A DNA stretch of 64,000 nucleotides, taken from NCBI RefSeq assembly GCF_000497575.1, contig NZ_APJI01000020.1:98770-162769 (forward strand). Reading direction: 5' to 3'. Shown here in pieces: positions 1-9,344 of this stretch (the first letter of the stretch is position 1; every line of letters starts with the position of its first letter). The notes beneath the pieces are model-generated. The model made no database searches. It was not told where the DNA came from and was given only the letters and a program-made list of their open reading frames with translations. This stretch comes from Afipia sp. OHSU_II-C1. GTDB lineage: Bacteria > Pseudomonadota > Alphaproteobacteria > Rhizobiales > Xanthobacteraceae. A program made the position numbers and the translations under genes.

Positions 1-1106
1 TCGAAGCCGACATCCAGAAAATGGCCGGCGAGCCGATCAATCCGGGGAGCCCCAAGCAGCTCGGCGACATCATGTTCGGCAAGATGGGCCTGCCGGGGGG
101 CGCGAAAACCAAGACCGGCGCATGGTCGACCTCCGCGCAGATTCTCGATGAACTGGCCGAAGCCGGACACGAATTTCCGGCGCGCGTTCTTGAGTGGCGG
201 CAGGTCACCAAGCTGAAATCGACCTACACGGATTCACTGCCCGAATACGTCAATCCGCAAACCCAGCGCGTGCACACGACCTACGCGCTGGCCGCGACCA
301 CCACCGGACGGCTGTCGTCCAACGAGCCGAATCTCCAGAACATCCCGGTGCGCACCGAGGACGGCCGCAAGATCCGCAAGGCCTTCATCGCCACCAAGGG
401 CCACAAGCTCGTCTCGGCGGATTACTCGCAGATCGAACTGCGCTTGCTGGCAGAGATCGCGGATATTCCGTCGCTGAAGCAGGCGTTCCACGACAAGCTC
501 GACATCCATGCCATGACCGCGTCCGAAATGTTCGGCGTGCCGATCAAGGACATGCCCGCAGAAGTGCGCCGCCGCGCCAAGGCGATCAACTTCGGCATCA
601 TCTACGGCATCTCGGCGTTCGGCCTCGCCAACCAGCTCGGCATTCCGCGCGAGGAAGCCGGCGCGTACATCAAGAAGTATTTTGAGCGCTTCCCCGGCAT
701 CCGCGCCTACATGGATGCGACGCGCGATTTCTGCCGCGAGCATGGCTACGTGGAAACCATCTTCGGCCGCAAGTGCCACTATCCAGACATCAAGGCGAGC
801 AATCCGTCGATCCGCTCGTTCAACGAGCGCGCCGCGATCAACGCGCGGCTGCAGGGCTCAGCCGCCGATATCATCCGCCGCGCCATGATCCGGATGGAAG
901 ACGCACTCGCCGAGAAAAAGCTCTCTGCGCAGATGCTGCTGCAGGTCCACGACGAACTGATCTTCGAGGTGCCCGACGACGAGGTGGCCAGGACGTTGCC
1001 GGTGATCCAGCATGTGATGCAGGACGCGCCATTCCCGGCGGTATCGCTCTCAGTGCCATTGCAGGTCGATGCACGCGCCGCCAGCAACTGGGACGAGGCG
1101 CATTGA
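1..1106 (+). CDS. polA: DNA polymerase I, C-terminal part (gene runs in from the left edge)
   Basis: Family A DNA polymerase used in replication repair and gap filling. The window opens inside the gene: the frame is already open at base 3 and 367 residues are visible. They cover the polymerase domain only. Motif A (DYSQIELR) lies near base 420, the O-helix motif B (RRRAKAINFGIIYG) near 565-610, and motif C (VHDE) near 945. The thumb start and any exonuclease domains lie outside the window. The stop is TGA at 1104-1106. The identification is firm; the 5' end cannot be judged here. Confidence 0.97.
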   Translation, partial: EADIQKMAGEPINPGSPKQLGDIMFGKMGLPGGAKTKTGAWSTSAQILDELAEAGHEFPARVLEWRQVTKLKSTYTDSLPEYVNPQTQRVHTTYALAATTTGRLSSNEPNLQNIPVRTEDGRKIRKAFIATKGHKLVSADYSQIELRLLAEIADIPSLKQAFHDKLDIHAMTASEMFGVPIKDMPAEVRRRAKAINFGIIYGISAFGLANQLGIPREEAGAYIKKYFERFPGIRAYMDATRDFCREHGYVETIFGRKCHYPDIKASNPSIRSFNERAAINARLQGSAADIIRRAMIRMEDALAEKKLSAQMLLQVHDELIFEVPDDEVARTLPVIQHVMQDAPFPAVSLSVPLQVDARAASNWDEAH

Positions 1107-1129
1107 TGGCAGGCGCGAGGTCATAGCGA

Positions 1130-1753
1130 TTGTCCACATCCCTGCTCGCCTTCGCGCTGACATGCTTTGTCATCGAGATCACGCCCGGCCCGAACATGGC
1201 CTATCTTGCGGCGCTGTCGCTCTCGCAAGGCGTGCGGGCAGGCATCGCAGCCGTTGCCGGAATTGCACTCGGGCTCTCGGTTTATGGCGCAGCGGCCTCG
1301 CTCGGCCTCAGCGCGGTCATCGACAATTCGGCATTTCTCTATGAGACGCTGCGCTGGGGCGGTGTCGCTTATCTGCTCTGGCTTGCATGGGATGCGTGGG
1401 CGGCCGAGCGCGACGTCGCGCCGGAAGCCGTCGAGGGCGGGATAGGTCCGTGGACCGCGTTCCGGCGCGGACTGATCACCAACCTTCTCAATCCGAAGGC
1501 CGCGGTCTTCTATGTCGCCGTGCTGCCGGACTTCATCCAGATCGGCAAAGGCTCGGTGGCGGCGCAGACACTGATGCTGTCGGCGATCTACGTCGGCATC
1601 GCCACCGCGATCCATCTCATCATCGTTCTGCTGGCCTCGCAGCTTCAGAGTGTGATCGCCACACCCCGGCTGCGCCGTACGGTTCGCCGCGTCCTCGCCG
1701 TGCTGCTGGCTGCCATCGCCGTCTGGTTCGCGCTGAGCACGGGGCGAAACTGA
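1130..1753 (+). CDS. LysE/RhtB-family amino-acid exporter
   Basis: Inner-membrane protein of 207 residues, the usual length for the LysE/RhtB/LeuE exporters that expel amino acids or derivatives. The N-terminal TPGPN motif at about residues 18-22 is the family signature, and six hydrophobic segments fill the chain, with the middle NLLNPKAAVFY motif. The start is a TTG at 1130, with a GAGGT-like ribosome site about 12 bases upstream. It lies 23 bases after polA and is followed 40 bases later by a second copy of the same family. The substrate cannot be read from sequence. Confidence 0.88.
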   Translation: MSTSLLAFALTCFVIEITPGPNMAYLAALSLSQGVRAGIAAVAGIALGLSVYGAAASLGLSAVIDNSAFLYETLRWGGVAYLLWLAWDAWAAERDVAPEAVEGGIGPWTAFRRGLITNLLNPKAAVFYVAVLPDFIQIGKGSVAAQTLMLSAIYVGIATAIHLIIVLLASQLQSVIATPRLRRTVRRVLAVLLAAIAVWFALSTGRN

Positions 1754-1793
1754 GATTCGCATCGCCCTCACTTTCTTTGACCGGAGTTTGCTG

Positions 1794-2429
1794 ATGCCGT
1801 CCTCCACAACCTTCCTCGCCTTCGCGCTGATCGCACTGACCATGGTGCTGACGCCGGGGCCGAACATGATCTATCTGATCTCGCGTTCGATCTCGCAGGG
1901 GACGATGGCGGGACTGATCTCGCTCGGCGGCGTCGCGCTCGGGTTTGTGTTCTACATGCTGTGCGCGGCCTTCGGCATCACAGCACTCCTGTTTGCCGTG
2001 CCTTACGCCTACGACGCACTCCGGTTCGCCGGCGCCGCCTACCTGCTGTGGCTTGCATGGCAGGCGATCCGGCCGAATGGCCGCTCACCGTTCGAAGTGA
2101 CGAAGCTTGCCATCGACCGGCCGCGCAAGCTGTTCATGATGGGCCTGCTGACCAATCTGCTCAATCCGAAAGCCGCGGTGCTGTATCTCGCCCTGCTGCC
2201 GCAGTTCATCACGCCGGATCATGGCAGCGTGCTTGGACAATCCCTCGCGCTCGGCTTCACGCAGATCGCGATCAGCGTCGTAGTCAACGCCATGATTGCG
2301 CTCGCAGCCGGATCGATCGCGCAGTTCCTCGGCACCCGCCCCACCTGGCTCAAGCTGCAACGCTGGCTGATGGGCACGGTGCTCGCCGCCCTCGCCGTCC
2401 GGATGGCGCTGGAGTCGCGGCGCGGCTAA
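1794..2429 (+). CDS. LysE/RhtB-family amino-acid exporter, second copy
   Basis: Inner-membrane exporter of 211 residues, a paralogue of the gene just upstream. It shows the N-terminal TPGPN motif, the central TNLLNPKAAVLY motif and six hydrophobic segments. I chose ATG 1794 over the TTG at 1788 because a GGAG lies about eight bases before it. Two neighbouring LysE genes may be a local duplication or separate acquisitions. The stop overlaps by four bases the stop of the convergent glutathione transferase gene. The substrate is unknown. Confidence 0.87.
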   Translation: MPSSTTFLAFALIALTMVLTPGPNMIYLISRSISQGTMAGLISLGGVALGFVFYMLCAAFGITALLFAVPYAYDALRFAGAAYLLWLAWQAIRPNGRSPFEVTKLAIDRPRKLFMMGLLTNLLNPKAAVLYLALLPQFITPDHGSVLGQSLALGFTQIAISVVVNAMIALAAGSIAQFLGTRPTWLKLQRWLMGTVLAALAVRMALESRRG

Positions 2430-3052
2430 CCCAGCTTCACCTCAAAGCCGCGCTTGACGCCCGGCCGCGCCATCATCGCCGCATACCAGCGCTTCACGTT
2501 CGGAAAATCCTCGAGCGCGACCTTGTGACGCTCATGTCGCCATGCCCAGCCGATGATCGCAAAGTCGGCGACCGAAATCCTGTCCGCGACAAATTCGCGC
2601 CCCTCGAGCCGGCGATCCAGCACGCCATAAAGCCGGCGTGTTTCCTTTGAAAATCGCTCGAGGCCGTAGCGCCGATCCTGCTCGTTTTCGAGTGCGATGA
2701 AATGATGCACCTGGCCGGGCATTGGCCCGAAGCCACCCATCTGCCACATCAGCCATTCCAGCACCGGAATGCGCTCGCCCAGATCCTTCGGCAGGAACCG
2801 TCCGGTCTTCTCGCCGAGATACAGCAGGATCGCGCCCGACTCGAAGATGCTGACCGGCCTGCCGTGCGGGCCGTCCGGATCGATGATGGCAGGAATCTTG
2901 TTGTTCGGGCTGATCTTGAGGAAAGCCGGCGCGAACTGCTCGTCCCTGGAGATGTTGATGGGATGCACCTTGTAGGGCAGACCCATTTCCTCGAGTGCAA
3001 CGCTGATCTTGCGGCCGTTCGGCGTATTCCAGGCATAAAAGTCGATGGTCAT
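2426..3052 (-). CDS. Glutathione S-transferase family protein
   Basis: Soluble 208-residue protein with a thioredoxin-like N-terminal domain (residues about 1-80) and an all-helical C-terminal domain. Family features are the opening beta strand with NTPNGRKISVALEE, the cis-proline NNKIPAI and the ESGAILLYLGEKTGR helix. This resembles the YfcG/YghU-like bacterial GSTs that act as disulfide reductases or peroxidases. I used ATG 3052 because the in-frame codons upstream (to 3112) look like non-coding leader and the protein then starts right at the first strand. It converges on the LysE gene. Confidence 0.88.
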   Translation of the reverse strand: MTIDFYAWNTPNGRKISVALEEMGLPYKVHPINISRDEQFAPAFLKISPNNKIPAIIDPDGPHGRPVSIFESGAILLYLGEKTGRFLPKDLGERIPVLEWLMWQMGGFGPMPGQVHHFIALENEQDRRYGLERFSKETRRLYGVLDRRLEGREFVADRISVADFAIIGWAWRHERHKVALEDFPNVKRWYAAMMARPGVKRGFEVKLG

Positions 3053-3162
3053 TTGCCGCCTTTTGTTGGTCTTGCGCTGTTGACGGTGAGCGATCCGCTG
3101 TGGAATGTCCACGCCGCAAGCCGTAAAATCCGCGAAATTCCCCTTAGCTTGAAGAGATTGCC

Positions 3163-3726
3163 TTGTCCAAATCAGCGTCCCGCGCCCGCCTCGCCGACAT
3201 CATCCGCAAGCGCTCGTTCGGGCGTGGAGAAATCACGCTGGCCTCCGGCCGCAAGAGCGATTTCTACTTCAACCTGAAGCCCACCATGCTCGACCCCGAA
3301 GGCGCGGCGCTGCTCGCCGAACTGTCGCTGGATGCGCTGAAGGACGACAAGATCGATTACATCGGCGGGCTTGAAATGGGCGCGGTGCCGATCGCAGGCG
3401 CGATCGCGCAGCTGTCATGGCTGAAAGGACATCCGATCGCCGCGTTCTTCGTGCGCAAGAAGCCGAAGGAACATGGCGCGCGACTCGCGGTCGAAGGCCT
3501 CGCCAAGGATGAAAGCCTCGCCGGCAAGCGCATTGTCATTGTCGAGGACGTCACCACCACCGGCGGCTCGGCGATCAAGGCGGTGGATGCGGTGAAGGAT
3601 TCCGGCGGCGAGGTGGTGCTGGTGTTCACCATGATCGACCGGGACGAAGGCGCAACCGAAGCATTCGCCGAAGCCGGCATTCCGTTCCGCGCGCTCTACA
3701 AGGCGGGCGAATTTCTCAAGAGCTGA
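3163..3726 (+). CDS. pyrE: Orotate phosphoribosyltransferase
   Basis: Cytosolic enzyme of pyrimidine synthesis that joins orotate to PRPP to give OMP. The 187-residue length fits the long bacterial form. The PRPP-binding loop [10 protein letters not shown] is at about residues 126-135, and the early [14 protein letters not shown] segment matches the family. The start is a TTG at 3163, five bases after a GAAGAGA purine stretch. It is divergent from the GST gene and is followed 50 bases later by the antiporter gene. No attenuator-like structure is evident in front of it. Confidence 0.95.
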   Translation: MSKSASRARLADIIRKRSFGRGEITLASGRKSDFYFNLKPTMLDPEGAALLAELSLDALKDDKIDYIGGLEMGAVPIAGAIAQLSWLKGHPIAAFFVRKKPKEHGARLAVEGLAKDESLAGKRIVIVEDVTTTGGSAIKAVDAVKDSGGEVVLVFTMIDRDEGATEAFAEAGIPFRALYKAGEFLKS

Positions 3727-3776
3727 CATCTGCGCCCTCGCCCTGCCTGCGGGAGCGAGGCGACGAGGAGGTATTT

Positions 3777-5237
3777 TTGACTGACACCAATGCGCGCCTG
3801 CCACGGGCTATCACCCGCCGCGCCCGCTTCGGGTTTGCTGCCGCCGCCCTCGCCCTTGCTCTGTTCCCCGCGCCGGCCTTCGCCGCCGAAGGACTGAATG
3901 GCGCGAAGCTCTCGATCCTCTGGGCGCTGCCGTTCGTCGGCATTCTTTTGTGCATTGCCACGGGTCCGGTGTTCTATCCCCATGTCTGGGAACATCACTA
4001 CGGCAAGTTCACCGCGCTCTGGGCGGCGCTGATCGTCGTTCCACTGTTCGCCACCGCCGATGTTCACACCGTCACGACGACACTCGCGCACACGGCGCTG
4101 CTTGAATACATGCCGTTCATCCTGCTGCTGCTGGCGCTGTTTGTCGTCGCGGGCGGCATCTATCTCGAAGGCAACCTGCACGACAGCGTGTTCACCAACA
4201 CCGTATTGCTCGCCGTCGGCGGGCTGATGGCCAGCGTCGTCGGCACGACAGGTGCCGCGATGATCCTGATCCGCCCCCTGATCCGCGCCAACGACGACCG
4301 GCGATACAACGCGCATGTCGTGGTGTTCTTTATTTTCCTCGTCGCCAATATCGGCGGCGCGCTGTCGCCGCTCGGCGACCCGCCGCTGTTTATCGGCTTC
4401 CTCAAGGGCGTCGATTTCTTCTGGACCACGAAACATCTGTGGCAGGAGACCCTGGTGGTCGGCGGGATCGTGCTCGCGATTTTCATGGTGATCGATCTTT
4501 ACGTGCATCACCGCGAGGGCCGCTTCACCAAACTGAAAGACCCGACGCCGGACTCGCCGCTCAGGCTTCACGGCAAGATCAATCTCCTGCTGATCGCGGT
4601 CATCATCGCCGCCATCCTGATGAGCGCACAGTGGAAGCCCGGAATCTCCTTCCACATCGCCGACGTCGATCTCGAAATTCAGGACCTGCTGCGCGATGCG
4701 ATCTTCGTCGTGGTTGCGATTGCCTCCATGGCGCTGACGCAAAAGTCGGACCGCGAGGCCAACGGGTTTTCGTGGGGACCGATCCAGGAAGTGGCGATCC
4801 TGTTCGCCGGCATTTTCATCTGCATCGTGCCGGTGATGGCGATGCTGCAGGCCGGGGCGCAAGGCCCGTTCGCCGCGCTGCTCGGCCTCGTCACCAACGC
4901 CGACGGCAGCAACAACGCCGCCGCCTATTTCTGGCTGACCGGTATCCTGTCGTCGTTCCTCGACAACGCGCCGACGTATCTCGTATTCTTCCAGCTCGCC
5001 GGCGGCGATCCGCAGGTTTTGATGGGAGTAAAGGCGGCGACACTGGCCGCGATTTCGTCCGGTGCGGTCTACATGGGCGCCAACACCTATATCGGCAACG
5101 CACCGAACTTCATGGTCTATGCCATCGCGCGGCAGGCCGGCGTGAAAATGCCGAGCTTTTTCGGCTATATGGTGTGGTCGATGCTGGTGCTGGTGCCGAC
5201 TTTCGTGCTGGCGACGTTCCTGTTTTTCAGGCCGTGA
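3777..5237 (+). CDS. NhaD-type sodium:proton antiporter
   Basis: Polytopic inner-membrane protein of 486 residues of the ion-transporter superfamily, expected to exchange Na+ (or Li+) for H+. An N-terminal hydrophobic stretch ending ...AFAAEG around residue 38 may be a signal or first membrane segment; about 12 more hydrophobic segments follow. Typical elements are the NIGGALSPLGDPPLF motif and the FLDNAPTYLVFF and GNAPNFMVYA motifs in the second half. The TTG start at 3777 is supported by a strong GAGGAGG ribosome site just upstream. The specific cation is inferred from the family. Confidence 0.85.
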   Translation: MTDTNARLPRAITRRARFGFAAAALALALFPAPAFAAEGLNGAKLSILWALPFVGILLCIATGPVFYPHVWEHHYGKFTALWAALIVVPLFATADVHTVTTTLAHTALLEYMPFILLLLALFVVAGGIYLEGNLHDSVFTNTVLLAVGGLMASVVGTTGAAMILIRPLIRANDDRRYNAHVVVFFIFLVANIGGALSPLGDPPLFIGFLKGVDFFWTTKHLWQETLVVGGIVLAIFMVIDLYVHHREGRFTKLKDPTPDSPLRLHGKINLLLIAVIIAAILMSAQWKPGISFHIADVDLEIQDLLRDAIFVVVAIASMALTQKSDREANGFSWGPIQEVAILFAGIFICIVPVMAMLQAGAQGPFAALLGLVTNADGSNNAAAYFWLTGILSSFLDNAPTYLVFFQLAGGDPQVLMGVKAATLAAISSGAVYMGANTYIGNAPNFMVYAIARQAGVKMPSFFGYMVWSMLVLVPTFVLATFLFFRP

Positions 5238-5359
5238 GCGCGACCACCGTCTGCACAATTGTTCGGCGCAAAGCCGCTCCCTAACTCGGCGTTTACCATC
5301 ACGCATTAAGGTCGTTGACGCTGCGGCATGAAGTTGCCGCAGGCGTCAGCGTTGCGTGA

Positions 5360-6202
5360 GTGGGGCAGTCCGTGTTGCGTACAGAGTTGCGTATTTCGCG
5401 CGTGCGGCGCCGCATGACGCTTGTTCTCACTGTCATGCTGGCAATGCCCGTGGCGCTTGCGCCCCACGCGGCCTCCGCCGGCATTTTCGATTTCCTGTTC
5501 GGCGGTGACAAGCCGCAGCGGCAGGAGCCTCAGCAGCAACAGCAGCCGAGCAATGCCTTTGCCGATCCGTTCGGCCTGTCCACACCCAATCCCGCGCCTG
5601 CGCCGTCGGCTTCCTCCGGCGGGCGCTTCACCACCTATTGCGTGCGGACCTGCGATGGCCGCTATTTCCCGCTGACGTCGCGCGGCAACGGCACGCCGGC
5701 ACAGATGTGCCAGGCGTTCTGTCCGGCCAGCGCGACCAAGGTCTATTCAGGCAACAGCATCGACTACGCCGTCGGCAATATGGGCGAACGCTATGTCGAT
5801 ACGCCGAACGCCTTTGCCTATCGCAAGGCGCTGAAGGCGGATTGCACCTGCAACGGCCGCGATCCCGCAGGCCTCGCGCCGGTCGATCTGTCGCTCGACA
5901 CCACATTGCGCCCCGGGGACATTGTCGCAACCTCGAACGGTCTTGTGGCCTACTCCGGCACCAGTTCCGCCAACGGCCAGATCGCGCAGTTCACGCCGGT
6001 GAACAATTATCCGGGCCTGACATCGGAGTTGCGCGCGCGGCTCGGGGAAATGAAAGTCGCGCCGGTCGCAGCTGAAATTCCGGAAGACACATACTCGTCA
6101 CAGGATGTCACCGGATCGGTGCCTGAACCGAAATATGCCCAACCGATGGCGCCGGACGCCGTCATGCCGAAAGTCGCGCCGAAGCCTCGCGCGCGGATGT
6201 AA
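5360..6202 (+). CDS. DUF2865-domain exported protein
   Basis: Protein of up to 280 residues with an N-terminal signal-like segment (hydrophobic run ending ...HAASAGIFDF near residue 45). A Gln/Pro-rich linker follows, then the DUF2865 domain, recognised by YCVRTCDGRYFPL, CQAFCPA and DCTCNGRD with paired cysteines. The family is typical of Bradyrhizobium-like bacteria and has no established function. It is probably periplasmic with disulfides. The GTG at 5360 is the longest start; a GTG at 5372 or the ATG near 5414 is also possible. The Pro/Ala-rich tail is of low complexity. Confidence 0.8.
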   Translation: MGQSVLRTELRISRVRRRMTLVLTVMLAMPVALAPHAASAGIFDFLFGGDKPQRQEPQQQQQPSNAFADPFGLSTPNPAPAPSASSGGRFTTYCVRTCDGRYFPLTSRGNGTPAQMCQAFCPASATKVYSGNSIDYAVGNMGERYVDTPNAFAYRKALKADCTCNGRDPAGLAPVDLSLDTTLRPGDIVATSNGLVAYSGTSSANGQIAQFTPVNNYPGLTSELRARLGEMKVAPVAAEIPEDTYSSQDVTGSVPEPKYAQPMAPDAVMPKVAPKPRARM

Positions 6203-6208
6203 AAGAAC

Positions 6209-6640
6209 TCACCGCCCGACAATGACGCCGATCACATTCGGCGCGGCGAGATACTTCTCTTCCATTTCCATCCGCGCCCGCGCCTTGATCTCCGGCGTCA
6301 GCAGGCCGCGATGTTCGGCCAGAATCATCCAGCAATAGCCCCACCAGTCGGCGAGAATGCCGGTGTCATCGACCAGATCGTAGCCGTGTTCGGCGGCGAA
6401 AATGCGCGCCCGCGCCTCGTCCAGCGAGTCGAGGAATTCATGATCCTTCAGCGAGAACAGATCGTCGCTGAAATCGTCGGTGGTGTAGCCCCACACCGAC
6501 ATGCAGACCGCGTTGAACTCGCGGTCGATATGATCGTCGTCCACCAGCCGCGTGCGGGCGGCGGCATGAAGACGGGAAAGCGTCCGGGCGAAGTCCGCGA
6601 TGCGCGTCAGCGCCGTGTTGTCGAAAGCGATATTGGACAT
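6209..6640 (-). CDS. Conserved hypothetical protein
   Basis: Acidic soluble protein of 143 residues that I do not recognise. It has no signal peptide or membrane segment. It is predicted largely helical, with several tryptophans in a WWGYCWM segment near residue 100. ATG 6640 is the natural start. It converges with the DUF2865 gene, seven bases away. It looks real because codon use matches its neighbours and the frame is compact. No function is proposed. Confidence 0.6.
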   Translation of the reverse strand: MSNIAFDNTALTRIADFARTLSRLHAAARTRLVDDDHIDREFNAVCMSVWGYTTDDFSDDLFSLKDHEFLDSLDEARARIFAAEHGYDLVDDTGILADWWGYCWMILAEHRGLLTPEIKARARMEMEEKYLAAPNVIGVIVGR

Positions 6641-6830
6641 GTAGTCCTCAAGACCGATGACAGACCCTAGATGTGGTGGCCCGCAGGGACCGAATCACAA
6701 TGATATATCAATGACTTGCTAAAGTGTTCTTAATTTGTTCCGAGATTGCAGTTTCCTCCGGGGAGATGATTTTCCGGGAACCCGACCAGCGCTACTATCG
6801 CACCGCTGATTCAGCGAAAGGGCGTCGACC

Positions 6831-7322
6831 ATGTTCAGAAGCCTGATCCTTGTCGTTCTGCTGACGTTTGCCTCCACCACGGCGTCGAATGCCCAGATCG
6901 TTGCGCTCGGCGCCAGCAACACCGCCGGATACGGCGTCGGCGCATCGTCGGCCTTTCCAGCCGTCCTGCAGGAACTTCTGCGCGCGAAGGGCCGGCCGAT
7001 GTCGGTGAGCAACGCGGGCATCAGCGGCGATACGACCGGCGGCATGCTGGCGCGATTGTCGAGCGCGGCGCCGGACGGAACCAGGATCGTCATCCTTCAG
7101 ATCGGCGGCAACGATCGCCGGAAGGGTATCAGCGAAGCGGAAGCTGCGGCCAACAGGTCTGAAATCCGAAAGCGGCTGCATGCCCGCAGCATCCGCATCA
7201 TCGAGGCTGACAGCTATGTATGGTCGGCTCTTCGCAGCGGGCTGCGGCAACCCGACGGAATTCATCTGACGGCAGATGGCCATCGCAAGGTCGCACAACA
7301 ACTCGCTGCGTCCATCCGCTGA
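6831..7322 (+). CDS. SGNH/GDSL-type hydrolase, exported
   Basis: Small esterase-like protein of 163 residues. The N-terminal hydrophobic stretch with ...ASNAQIV near residue 22 is a probable signal peptide. SGNH blocks are visible: the nucleophile block reads GASNTAGYG instead of GDSxxxG, block II has NAGISGDT, block III has GGND, and block V has DGIHLTADGH with the catalytic Asp and His. This fits the TesA-like arylesterase / lysophospholipase group but shorter than TesA. The GDS to GAS change keeps the serine. It has its own promoter region upstream (6641-6830) and no operon partner. Confidence 0.82.
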   Translation: MFRSLILVVLLTFASTTASNAQIVALGASNTAGYGVGASSAFPAVLQELLRAKGRPMSVSNAGISGDTTGGMLARLSSAAPDGTRIVILQIGGNDRRKGISEAEAAANRSEIRKRLHARSIRIIEADSYVWSALRSGLRQPDGIHLTADGHRKVAQQLAASIR

Positions 7323-7336
7323 CCGGCGATCCCCTC

Positions 7337-7555
7337 TTAAGGCACAACCATGATGGGGATCGAAGCGAGTTCATGAGAGAGCTTGCGCACGGCTTTTTCG
7401 GCTTCAGCCGGAAGCTGCTCCGGGCTGCAGCAGAATGGCACCTCCAGCCCCAATGACTTGCTGGCGTCGCTTTCCCACACCAATCCGACAAACGACTTCT
7501 TCGTCACGAAGTCGTGCGTGAGATTGGCGATCTTGATGCCGTCGATATCCGCCAT
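7337..7555 (-). CDS. Small conserved hypothetical protein (72 aa)
   Basis: Short protein of 72 residues, unrecognised. It opens with a beta-rich half (IKIANLTHDFVTK, FVGLVWES) and has a CCSPEQLP segment and an amphipathic helix. I accept it as a gene because a strong GGGAGG ribosome site sits five bases before ATG 7555 and the frame has normal codon use. It converges on the SGNH hydrolase gene with a 14-base gap. No function is proposed. Confidence 0.6.
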   Translation of the reverse strand: MADIDGIKIANLTHDFVTKKSFVGLVWESDASKSLGLEVPFCCSPEQLPAEAEKAVRKLSHELASIPIMVVP

Positions 7556-7715
7556 CTGAACCTCCCGTTTTGAAGTCAGAATAGCACGCCTTGCGACTGG
7601 GTTATATTATGACGGCTCGGGCCCGAGTCCCTCTAGCGCCCGCCATTACCTCCCACGTCATTGAATCGCGCGGCAATCCTGCGAATACTTCCGGCAGCAA
7701 AGCCGGGAGCCCTCG

Positions 7716-8567
7716 ATGCTTGAGAAGACGCCTGAGGCAACCGCCAATAAAACTTCGAACGCTATCCATCCGTTCGACCGCGCCACGCAGGCCGTCAATA
7801 TGGACGGCCGCTGGCGCGGCACCGCGAGCGAGGATTACTTCGCATTCGTCGGCCCGTTTGGCGGCACCACCGCCGCGACCATGTTGCGCGCGATCATGGC
7901 GCAGCCGGAATGCACCGGCGATCCGCTGTCGGTGACGGTGAACCTGTGCGCGCCGGTGGCGCGCGGCACATTCGACCTGACTGCGCGGCTGATGAAAGCG
8001 ACCCGCTCGACCCAGCACTGGATGATCGAGCTGTCGCAGGGCGGCGAGGTCGCGGCGTTCATGACCGCGGTGTTCGCAGTCCGTCGTCCGTCATGGTCGC
8101 ACCAGCCCGCGCAGATGCCGCCCGCACCACCGTTCGACGCGATCGAACCGTTGCCGGACAGCGGCATCTCGCCGTGGGTGCGGCAATACCGGTTTCGTTT
8201 CGTCGAAGGCACGCCGGGCTACGGCAAGGGGCTGCGCGAGCCCCTCGGCAGCCCCTATTCGCGAATGTGGCTCAGCGACGCGCTGCCCCGGCGCATCGAC
8301 TTTTTATCGCTGCTGTCGATGTGCGACACCTTCTTCGCGCGAATCTTTCATGTCCGCGGCGAGATCGTGCCGATCGGCACGGTGACCATGACGACCATGT
8401 TTCACGCCGATGCGGCGGATCTCGCGGCCGAAGACACCACCGTGGTGCTCGGCGCCGCCGACGCGAGGAGTTTTCACAAGAGTTTTAGCGACCAGACCGG
8501 CGAACTGTGGAGCCCGGGCGGACGCCTGCTCGCGACCACGTCGCAGACCGTCTACTTCAAGGCGTAA
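7716..8567 (+). CDS. Acyl-CoA thioesterase family protein (double hotdog)
   Basis: Cytosolic 283-residue protein of the TesB-like thioesterase family, with two hotdog repeats that would hydrolyse acyl-CoA or a related thioester. The first repeat carries FVGPFGGTTAATMLRAI near residues 45-62, where the hotdog helix is expected. The second carries ...FSDQTGELWSPGGRLLATTSQ near the C-terminus, the conserved Asp-Gln-Gly segment. ATG 7716 is used. It is convergent with the ABC ATPase gene (gap 3 bases) and has no pathway partner next to it. The substrate chain length is unknown. Confidence 0.8.
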   Translation: MLEKTPEATANKTSNAIHPFDRATQAVNMDGRWRGTASEDYFAFVGPFGGTTAATMLRAIMAQPECTGDPLSVTVNLCAPVARGTFDLTARLMKATRSTQHWMIELSQGGEVAAFMTAVFAVRRPSWSHQPAQMPPAPPFDAIEPLPDSGISPWVRQYRFRFVEGTPGYGKGLREPLGSPYSRMWLSDALPRRIDFLSLLSMCDTFFARIFHVRGEIVPIGTVTMTTMFHADAADLAAEDTTVVLGAADARSFHKSFSDQTGELWSPGGRLLATTSQTVYFKA

Positions 8568-8570
8568 GCA

Positions 8571-9344
8571 TCAGCGCGGATAGACCGGCGCGCAGACCGT
8601 CTGCCCGCCGGCCAGCCGCTCCACCGTGACGTCGACACCGTACACGGCCTTGAGCCGTGCGGCGGTGAGCACTTCAAGCGGCGTTCCCTGCGCAACGATC
8701 ACACCGTCCTGCATCAGCGCGACGCGGCTCGCCACCGCGAAGGCCTGATCGGGATCGTGGGTGGAGAGAATGATCCCGGTGCCGCGCGCCGTGAGTTTGC
8801 GGATTTCAGCCAGCACCGCGACCTGATTGCCGAAGTCGAGACTGGCGGTCGGCTCATCCATCACGATCAGGGGCGCGGCCTGCGCCATCGCCCGCGCCAC
8901 GATCACAAGCTGGCGCTGCCCGCCGGACAGTGTCGTCACCTCGCGCGACGCGAGCTCGGCGATGCCGAGTTCGGCAAGCGAGTCCTGTGCGATTTTCCGG
9001 TCTTCCTTCGTCGGCGCCGCGAACACGCCGCGATGCGCGACCCGGCCCATCAGCACCAGATCGGACGCGGTGTAGGGAAACGCCGTGTCCTGCGCCTGCG
9101 GCACATAGGCGATGCGGCGCGCAATCTCCGCGCGCGGCAGATCTGACAGCGCATCGTCGCCAAGTGACACGCGGCCGCCCTGTGCACGCAGCAGCCCGAG
9201 CAAAGTCTTGAACAGCGTGGTCTTGCCGCAGCCGTTCGGTCCGAGCAGACACAGCACCTCACCGGTCTCGACGGTCAGATTCAGATTCCGGCCAACAGGC
9301 CGCTCAGGATAACCGAATGCGAGATCGCGGGCGATGAGACGCAT
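8571..9344 (-). CDS. ABC importer ATPase of a type II (FecE/MolC-like) system
   Basis: ATPase of 257 residues that powers the membrane permease encoded just upstream. The Walker A GPNGCGKT is near residue 35, the signature LSGGQRQ near 135, Walker B LIVMDEP near 157, and the switch His in STHDPDQA near 192. ATG 9344 overlaps the permease stop by one base, so translation is coupled. It is the last gene of a four-gene operon (Mop, binding protein, permease, ATPase). The Mop gene at the head suggests molybdate/tungstate rather than iron as cargo; that is inference. Confidence 0.9.
   Translation of the reverse strand: MRLIARDLAFGYPERPVGRNLNLTVETGEVLCLLGPNGCGKTTLFKTLLGLLRAQGGRVSLGDDALSDLPRAEIARRIAYVPQAQDTAFPYTASDLVLMGRVAHRGVFAAPTKEDRKIAQDSLAELGIAELASREVTTLSGGQRQLVIVARAMAQAAPLIVMDEPTASLDFGNQVAVLAEIRKLTARGTGIILSTHDPDQAFAVASRVALMQDGVIVAQGTPLEVLTAARLKAVYGVDVTVERLAGGQTVCAPVYPR

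Noticed and set aside
3696..5306. Long minus-strand frame (536 codons)
   Set aside because: It is antisense to the well-supported antiporter gene. Its composition (Arg, His, Asp, Gln rich) is the usual reverse-strand shadow in high-G+C DNA.
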